Source of the DNA: Haliclona indistincta
Taxonomy: Eukaryota > Porifera > Demospongiae > Haplosclerida > Chalinidae
DNA length: 64,000 nucleotides
Direction: 5' to 3'
Assembly (NCBI GenBank): GCA_964017065.1
Contig: OZ024788.1
Location: forward strand, 9,217,761 to 9,281,760
Shown: in pieces, positions 55,866 through 64,000 of the stretch
Numbering within the stretch: the stretch's first letter is position 1
Layout: the number at the start of each line of letters is the position of its first letter
Notes under the pieces: generated by a model
What the model was told of the DNA's origin: nothing
Seen by the model: the letters and a program-made list of their open reading frames with translations, nothing else
The model's database searches: none
Translations under genes and position numbers: made by a program

Positions 55866-58800
55866 TCACCACTTCTGGTACACATCATCAGAATGATCAT
55901 ACCATTCAATGACCACATCATCTCTGGAGAGAGGACAGTCACTCAACTTATTCTTGTAGTCCCTATGTAGATGAAGTTTCTTCACAGCACTGCTGTCTAC
56001 ACCCTCTATTAATAATTGTAACTGTTCTTCAGTAAACCTTGCTGAGTAAAAACCATCGTTAATAGCTAGTTTCTCCATTCTTCTGTTCTGTTTGAGACCA
56101 CTGACCAGTGCTGTGAGTGATGGAGTATCAATGTGATCATCAATGAAGAGAAGGTGTGTTATCGTGGTGCTGCTGACAATAGCTGTGGTGAGAAGGGTGT
56201 GGTCAGTAGTGGGACATGACGCGGAATTCAGTTCACGCGTGGTATACGAATAATTGCACTGCGTATCACGATAAACCACTGACGAGCGCGGGATTTCCAT
56301 AGTAACAAGAAATGGCGGCGAGCACGAGGACTACAGCTAGCCAGAACTACTCTTCTCCTGAGGCAGCTGACGGATTATAAGGCGGTCTGAGCAGCTAATC
56401 TATACCCAGGACCACCGTCAGCTCCGTCGCCTATACATCAGAGCTTGGTTTCGGTACTGTAGCGGGTGGTATGACCGTATGAAACCGAGCGACTGTTCCA
56501 AACAAGAATATGGAAGGTTAGTACGGTAGTACACACTATAGCACCCACGAAATTTAGCCTACGGTACAGGTATGGGCTTCAGATACTCATGTATAGCTGC
56601 AGCAATGCTGCTAGTAGTGATGTGTCAAGTGTGATAATTATAAAGTCTATGGTGTCTTTTGGCAGAGCAATTGTTGTTGCATCTCGTCCCGGGTCGGCTA
56701 TTGTAAAGAGGAGTCCTGCTGGATAGTGGATAGAGAGTCCTGCTGGATAGAGACATCACTCATTCTGCTAAACAGTATGTTTAATAAGATTCTCATAAAC
56801 AGTGTGTGTGACTGGTGTTTCCCCCTCACAGATCTGTCGCCTGTTTGTATTGTCTTATCTTATTGTACAGTTTTAAACTGTTCAATCATACTTGACTATC
56901 ACTGCATAGAAACTCTAAGAACAATACTAGCATGTATTCAAGTCTTTTCAAGAACAAAAGTTTAGAGAGTTCAATCGTTGTCGTCTCTGGATGCATTTCT
57001 TGAACTTAAAGCCTTGCCGAGAGAAAAAGGTAAATCAACATTGCTACTGGATGATCAAGAGGTCATTTACTTTGCTACTTGTGTCCAGACAAGGGCTTAC
57101 ACTTGGTTTGAGACTGTTGCGAGAAACAAAGAAAGAGAGGTGTGGTCAACAATGTATGCAGCCAGCTATTGAGTCAGCAGCTTAGTGCTCTGTCTGAAGC
57201 ACAAGCCAACACTATTCCTTTATACACACCAAGACTAGTAAACTTGCCCTTTATACAGTATGCTCTCTGTAAGCTCCAATCGCTCGCAAAAGACGTGTCA
57301 ATGCTATAGCTATCATTCGGTGGTACAGACGGTATGCTCCAGGTAGCTGGTATAGCTTTGTAATGATGCCGTCTACATTGGTTCACAGTCGGGCACAAGA
57401 AGACGTTGCTCTCCATCGCTCCAGTGTCCTGCTGAAATAGCACGATGTTGACAGAGACGCCAGCGGGACGATCTCGGTCGCCATGACTCGGCGGCGACAC
57501 TGATCGGCAAGCCCCGCGGTGAAGGGCTTATGAGCACCTAGAGAGACACCATAGACAGTGTTAGCCATTGCGTAAATTTGAATTTGAACTTACAAAAGCA
57601 GCTGTTGATACTGTTTGTACAACGAGGAAGAACTTGAAGATCACCCAACTTTACCCCCAAAAGGGAACGGGTTCCCATGTCCCAGTATAAATTTCGACCA
57701 TACCATTCGATACCTAAAAAGGCACTCTATCAAACCTGGGGCCGGCAAATAGAAAAAGTTTAAAGCTTTTCAAGCGACAGTCGTTCAAAATTTGAAAAAA
57801 ACCATGTTTTAGACCTCGCCAATACAATTGCAATTGAGCGACGGTCGCGACTTTCAACCCCGTTTTGGAACGCTTTCTCGCTGCCTTTCTGCAACACTTT
57901 TTATACTAATCAGTAGCCAATGAGCTGAAGTTTGCTCTCTGGGGTCGGCAAATATAAATTTGTGTTCACGTCAGCCAGGATGACTGCTAGAAGTTCATCT
58001 CCCAATAGAACTAATACATTAACTAAGGGAAGTATACGGACACAAGTTAATTTAGTATACGGAAATTGTAACAGGATGTCGTTATTAGCTGGTAATGGCG
58101 CTACTTTGTGTAGTCTGCAGTGAGGAGACTGCAGGGAGTGGATGAGTGAGCTAGTGCTGAGAGCACAATTACGTAGTGACAGAGTGTGGAGATTGTTCTG
58201 CTGTTGTCCTATGAATTGAGGAACAATAACACATCTAAACCGTGCATCAATCTTCACGATCTCTAACACATCACGATACAAACTAATATTCTCAACTGTC
58301 TTCGTAGATGAATATAGTTCTTCAATCTTAAGGATAGATTCAGTCAACTTTATCTTTGTGTAGGATGATAATTGTAATAACCAGTGATTGATTTCACTAC
58401 AAGAACCAGTAGCATTCAAACACACTTTACCATTAGTGTGTTGCAATGTAAAGGATAAGTGTTGGTATACGTGGTCAGTAGTGGAAATAGTGCACTTACA
58501 CAGTGACAGTTTGTTTAGTTTATAGTCTGGATAGAGCAGAGAGTGGATGAGTGAGCTAGTGACTTCACTGCTAACTTTACATCCCTCGAGAGTCAGAATA
58601 GATAAATTATGTCCAAAGACAAATTGAGACTAAGGAAAATAATCTTCTTTAGGGTTTTCAACCGTAAGTTCTTCTAAGAGTGAACAGCAGTCAAGCACCT
58701 CTTCTAACTTTCCTTTAGTACTCACTGGACTTCGCTTTATATTTTGTGTAGGAGAAAGCAGATTGATATTAGTTACGTTTTTGATGAAAAATTGGAGCTG

Positions 58801-61380
58801 TAAGAGAATCCTTAAATTTCCGGACCAGGATCCACTAAGATCAAGAGAGACTATCTTACCCTCTCCACTACCATCCTGAGGTGCTAACTTTAGACCCATG
58901 ACAAGATGATTGAAGTACTTTAAGACATCATTAGCTTTCCTCTCTATTCTCCAAGTGCTAGTGCTGTTGGCAATACAGTAACCAATGACAAACCAGTCTA
59001 GAGCAGAGCGACCATGAACAGAAATATACTTTCTACTAGTGACTAGAGTTGACTGAATGAGCTGTGGACACTGAGTCTCATACAACAAATGAAGCAATGA
59101 CACATCAACTGATGAATCATGAAGACCAGCCTTAAGATGGTCAAGAGGGACACCACTGAGCTGTGTTCTTCCTGCTAGGAAGAGTACCACTGGCCAATGA
59201 ATGGTATGCTTCCTTTTCTTGCCATAGTGCTGTAAGAAGCTGTTCAAAGGGAAGAGATCATCTCGTGTTAGTAGCTGTGTTAGTTGCTCTGGGCTGTCAC
59301 ATTGCTGGGAGTAGTGCACTGCTGCAAGATATTCTTGCAATGTAAGATGTAGAAAGTTGTGTGATGATGATCTCCCAATACCTGCAGTCAGTTCCTCCTC
59401 TCTCTGCATCAGACCAAGTGTCTCTGATGGTACATTGTCATCTTCTTCATCAAACACATACTGTTGCTTCTCTATTCCCTTTGCTGCTAGTGCAGTCACT
59501 GCTTTAAGCTGCTGCTTCACATCCTCTGGTAGATCACTCATGTCTCTTAATCTCCAGTCTCTGTCCTTGTGTACAGGATGGTGTGTGAGGTATCGTAGTA
59601 ACAGAGTATGGACAAGACCTGTGTATAGTTCAGTGAGGGTCTTTGGGGCAAACCCTTTGTCCCCACACTGCCAGTGGCTGCGATAAAGGTCAGTCACTGT
59701 GGCACATTGTAGAGGATTGAACATAAGAGAAGATGAGAATGGGTGACAAGAAAGATACTCCTTGAAATCTTCTACTAGTTTTGGGTTGTCTCCACAAGCT
59801 GAGTTGATGTACTCCTCAATGTTCTTATCTGTGAACCCCAGCACTTCTATGTGCTGGTCAACGGACTGCAAAAAATTAGGATGGAGTGTTCTAGTGGCAA
59901 GTGGTCTACTGGTCACCATTAGTGTGGCCCGACAGAGTGGCTCTCTACTCATCAGTAACTGAATCACTGAGTCAGATTCTCTTTGTTTGGTTGTCAGTTC
60001 ATCGTATCCATCTAATATCAACAGCATGCCCTCACCATCTGTTTCAACAAGCTCTGTCACTGCCTGGCGATATGTCTCAGGATTAGGATGATAAAAATTT
60101 AATAAGTCTTCGATAGTCTGTGCTGTCCTCGTCCTCCGGTCTCTCAGCTTGATAATAACCACCACTCCCCACTCCTGCAGGATCTCTCCTCTGGCCCATT
60201 GCTTGCACAACTCGAATGCAAATGTAGTCTTACCAACCCCAGGTGCCCCCTCAACTAGCACACTGTGGGCTACATCACCATTCCCACATTTACACACATT
60301 AATAAACTTAAGTGGCGTTTTTTTTTTCTGAATAGCATCAACATGTCCATGTAGTCTGTCCATGAACATTTCATTTTTTTCACTCTCGGCCATAGTCTTT
60401 CCTGAGTCTTTGTGAACTAAAGCAATGTTAATGAATGATTTAGATTTGAATTTTAGTAGATTAATATCTTTGTCCTTTTCTGGAGCCTTTCTAGAAGAAT
60501 ATAGCTTCTTGAGATGTGTCACATATCGTTGCAAGCAAGGAGAAGCAATGGTAGCAGGTGGTGGGGGAGGGGCTACTGAGGTTGAAGCAGCTGTACTGGT
60601 AGACTCGTATCCAGGATCTCGGTGAGGGCCTGCAGTGTGTAACACTACTGTACTGGTGGGTCCATGAAGAATGGTGAGGGGAGAGGAAGGTGCAGTGACT
60701 AGTCTAGGATGCTTAGGAGGAGGAAGACCATGAGAAGGTGAGTGTTGTGGTGAAGCACAGGAGGAGTAAGGAGAGGGATGAGATGGTGCAGGCCTAGAGG
60801 AAGTGGTTCCACTAGACGATGGTGGTATAGTGTCTGATAATTGCCCAACATGAGCTGGAGAGAATGGCATTGAGAGAGAGCAAGTGACATGAGATGATGA
60901 GTGGTGAGCTGTACCAGTAGTTAAGGGGTTAAGAGAAGTAGTGCCTAGTCTAGGTCGTTGAGGGAGAGGAGGACCATTGTGACTAGGATCATGAGAGAAT
61001 TGAGAGGAGTGGGTGAGTGTATTGATGAGAAGGAGTGTCTAGTCGAGGTCGCCGAGGAAGAGAATAACTGTATCGGTAAGGATCATGAGAAAATTGAGGA
61101 TTGAAGGTAGGAGTTATTGTAGAGTGAGCTAGAGCACGATGTGGGTTTGGATGTTGTGATCTGAAGTATCGTGGAGAGGTATAGTGTTGTGGAGGATAGT
61201 GTGGGTGTGGTCTCTGAGTGAAGGAGGATTCAACATTGTGATATGAAGGAATCATTGGTTCATTGTATAGTATATCGTGCAATGGTTGAGAGTGGTACGT
61301 GTAATGTGAGGAGTAAGAAGAAGGATCAACAGCAATGGAGGAGAGGTCAGGTACTGGTTGGTGTACTGTAGACATGGTAT
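55866..61380 (-). pseudogene. NLR3: decaying NACHT-LRR gene
   Basis: Paralogue of NLR2 on the same strand. The exon begins after acceptor GTACTAG at 61380 (phase 1) with a Pro/His/Tyr-rich region; a frameshift near 61020-61030, beside a small internal duplication of SQFSHDP...PRPRLDT, separates it from the rest. The NACHT frame (60870-58630, 746 codons from an ATG) is intact, with GAPGVGKTT, LLILDGYDEL, TSRPLATR and FLHLTLQEYLAA. A TAG at 58630-58632 stops it at the start of the LRRs; the LRR frame then resumes (VTSSLIHSL, INHWLLQLSS). About 1.9 kb of unrelated DNA (56218-58105) splits one LRR (SPHCRLHK / TTDHTLLTTA), and the C-terminus (YQKW, TGA) is at 55866. A truncated NACHT-only product remains possible. 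No Death exon is visible upstream inside the window. Confidence 0.8.
56218..58105. other. 1.9 kb insertion inside NLR3 LRR region
   Basis: Located by comparison with NLR2, which reads straight through. About 19 bp of NLR sequence were lost at the junction and I see no clear terminal repeats or target duplication. It contains AAATGGCGGCGAGCACG (56308) like a transcription-start region, an open plus-strand frame at 56978-57172 (LKALPREKGKSTLLLDDQEV) and an Arg-rich minus-strand frame at 57383-57568. None is recognised. Confidence 0.55.
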
Positions 61381-62856
61381 CTAGTACAAGTACAGAAATA
61401 ATTTGTAAAGTAGTTGAAGAAATGACGCATTCGTAGAATCTATCATTATGAGGTGTTTAGACATGCACAGCTGTGTATTAGCAAATACTCAAGACAACAA
61501 GTTAAGAGACAAAGGAAGTCTCGCAACAACGAATACATGATGACATGGTTATTAATTACGTGGTTATAACCACAAGTATACTGTTGGTCTGTCATTAGTG
61601 ACTGTTCTATCAGATTAACCATGAACTAACCATGGTATTAATCGCGCCTGCAATACAATACATACAGCGATTACGTGCAATGCAACTGATTTTTTTTGCT
61701 CAATAGAGATGTATGCTTTTAGACAATAGCCTTTAACAAATTGTACCAATAAGTAAGTATAGTCATGCATGACTACAGGTCAAGCCTGATCATTAACAAA
61801 CAATGACTGCAGACAGCAATCTAAATGCTCAGCTCATTTATGAGTACAAGATCGATACCGTGAGGCCGCCCATGCACACACCACTATGGCAGCCATAACA
61901 CAAGAACCACGAAGGAGGCGAGGCTGCACATCATGAAGCTATCACATTCAGAGTTAACAAAAAATGCGAACACGTGGTTTGTAGTTCACTTGCTTCTACA
62001 GTGCTTCCAGCTTAGAGCTCTCATCACATTAGTAACAATTTCGAGCAACCTCATTGGGTCAGTAGTCAAAAGCGGCCAACCGCTTTTCAGGAGAAGAGGC
62101 ACTCAGACTTGCAAGTGAAACCATGCCAAGACTGCGTTCCAGCCATGAGATGCAGTAATTCTTACCGTCCAATACATCCATATTACGCCTAGTCTGCAAA
62201 TTTGCAATTTGAGAATCAGTAATGCAATTTTGCAAAAAAAATGTCATTTCAGCACTAAGAGAGCATGGATTAAACGTAACTTACCCCAACCACAATTTTT
62301 TATTATTAAATGCCTTGTCCTTTTGAAAAAATGTCTAGATTAGAGCCAGAGCTAGTATGATGACAAATGAGGAAGTATACCATGTGAGATACGAGAGTTA
62401 AACCATCATATGCTACTGACAAGTTCATTAGTTTATGAAACAAGACGCTTCAAGCTACAGTTTTAGCTAGCTTCATAGCTTGATTGACACATGAGCCATG
62501 AGAGAGATCAGGAGAAACATGGCAGCTTTGTCTATATATTTACTGGCTATGCTCTTGGTTTTGTAGTTACAATAAAGTGTGTGCTGGCTACTGTTTATCA
62601 GTAATATACAGTGTTATCAAATGGTAAGTGAGACTAACAGGGCAGTTAGTAACAGCCAAAAGATCACGATTAGGACAATAAAATAATATTTACTTAGTAT
62701 GTGTGTAGCCCATGTGACAATCACATAAAGCAAGAAGCTGTCCATATGACTGATGGCATTATGTGTGCAGTAACATTGGAATGCTAATGAGCACTAAGTA
62801 TACAGTTGTGATTAGCTGTGGTTTGTCATGTAAACAGTTACTATGACAGCAGCAAC
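61381..62856. other. No gene seen
   Basis: Should contain the 5' intron of NLR3. No Death exon or other coding exon is supported. 62760-62850 matches 44570-44650. Confidence 0.4.
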
Positions 62857-62860
62857 TTAA

Positions 62861-63693
62861 GGTGGCGGGTGCGCATGAATATCATTATAAGCCTGACTTT
62901 TTGTTAACTGTTTTTCTCTACTTATCTGCACGCCAGAAGCTGCAAACTTGCACTACACAGTTGTTTTATGATATACTCACTGTTTATGAACGGTTTTTAG
63001 CGATAAAACGCACAGCAGCGCGACGGCGCCTATTGTACCACTTTACTCGAGCGTCCTAGGTCCTGCAACGCTACAGATCGCCACAGAGCTTTCTCATACC
63101 ATCGACATGATCACCTAGTATCCCTTTTTTCGATATTCGATTCCTAAGTAAGTAAAACTGGCAAACGCATACGCCCACGCAGTACTTCAGCAGCCATAAC
63201 TCGCGCCACGGGCAGAAAACAGCAAAAAGCATACTTGGTCACCTGGAGAAGACACGTATGAACAGTCTAGGCGCTTGAGCGCTGGAATTGCAAACACGAT
63301 GTGTGCACGAAATGGTTCATAAAAAGTTGTGTATTGTAGGCGTGCATACTTTAATGCTAGAGTTTGGTTATTATTTTTTTTTTTTACTTAGGAATCGAAT
63401 ATCGAAAAAAGGGATACTAGGTGATCATGTCGATGGTATGAGAAAGCTCTGTGGCGATCTGTAGCGTTGCAGGACCTAGGACGCTCGAGTAAAGTGGTAC
63501 AATAGGCGCCGTCGCGCTGCCCGTCGTGAACAAGCGCTGCTGTGCGTTTTATCGCAAAAACCGTTCATAAACAGTGAGTATATCATAAAACAACTGTGTA
63601 GTGCAAGTTTGTAGCTTCTGGCCTGCAGATAAGTAGAGAAAAACAGTTAACAAAAAGTCAGGCTTATAATGATATTCATGCGCACCCGCCACC
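62861..63693. mobile_element. Inverted-repeat element flanked by TTAA
   Basis: Two ~300-bp arms (62861-63157 and 63384-63693) are nearly perfect inverted copies beginning GGTGGCGGGTGCGCATG, around a ~225-bp loop. TTAA sits on both sides (62857-62860, 63694-63697), as in piggyBac-type insertion. The left arm lacks about 17 bp present in the right arm (near 63520-63540). The small plus-strand frame 62862-63059 is arm sequence. Confidence 0.8.
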
Positions 63694-63697
63694 TTAA

Positions 63698-64000
63698 TAA
63701 TATTATGTTAGTTCCATAAATATTCTGCAAAATGTTCTTGATTTCTTGAAAATAAGTCAAATGTCCACAAAATAATAGAAATGATTGAATACGGTACACA
63801 TCTCAACAAAGGGCAATAGCAAACCAATGTTCATTTGATATGCATTGAAGTCATCCCACTGATCCAACCATTGCCAGCAATGTTAATACAGCGGTTTTAT
63901 TACTTCTTGCATGTGAAAAACGTCAACCATAGAGCACAAACAGTAGTCATGTATGGAGTGGTAATGTATTATACCATCCAAATAATTATGGTACGAATCA
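63698..64000. other. No gene seen
   Basis: AT-rich terminal stretch of the window. 63710-63790 resembles 45600-45670 (AAAATGTTCTTGATTTCT), a repeat fragment. No coding is supported. Confidence 0.4.

Overview
The window reads as nuclear DNA of an invertebrate metazoan, most likely a demosponge. The reasons are spliced genes with GT-AG introns, several NACHT-LRR (NLR) and Roc-COR-Death genes clustered on one strand, a STAT remnant, two NEMF remnants, and very dense DNA-transposon debris. NLR expansion with Death-type N-termini is known from sponges; cnidarians and amphioxus are alternatives. There are no rRNA genes, no CRISPR arrays and no bacterial operon structure.

All supported host genes are on the minus strand. 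From the left edge they are: a Roc-COR-Death gene (59-2961, running off the left edge); NLR1 (NACHT-LRR exon 11501-14443, with a probable Death exon at 21389-21746); an unidentified two-exon gene end (22286-23569); the 3' three quarters of a NEMF/Rqc2-like pseudogene (24180-28940); a Death exon (29532-29857) that probably ends the broken Roc-COR gene at 33824-36948; NLR2 (37155-41188, with two Death exons at 48766-49053 and 49270-49645); a STAT5/6-like remnant (50440-55463) split by a second NEMF fragment (51441-54870); and NLR3, a decaying NLR (55866-61380).

Most junctions between protein modules fall in phase-1 introns, so Death, NACHT-LRR and Roc-COR blocks are interchangeable without loss of frame. 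NLR1 has gained a C-terminal tail almost identical, exon and intron alike, to the tail of the broken Roc-COR gene. These genes belong to innate sensing and death-fold signalling: NACHT and Roc are nucleotide switches and Death domains are homotypic adaptors.

The space between genes is mostly mobile DNA. It includes a 4.6 kb Mutator-like element with a 9-bp target duplication and an empty paralogous site nearby; a 4.0 kb nested palindrome flanked by TTAA with a half copy 30 kb away; foldback elements carrying a shared 53-bp minisatellite; TA-, TTAA-, TTAT- and 8-bp-duplication terminal-inverted-repeat elements; and a ~0.5 kb tandem array that has broken a Roc exon and recurs inverted 10 kb away. 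All reading was by eye, so homology calls rest on motif recognition.
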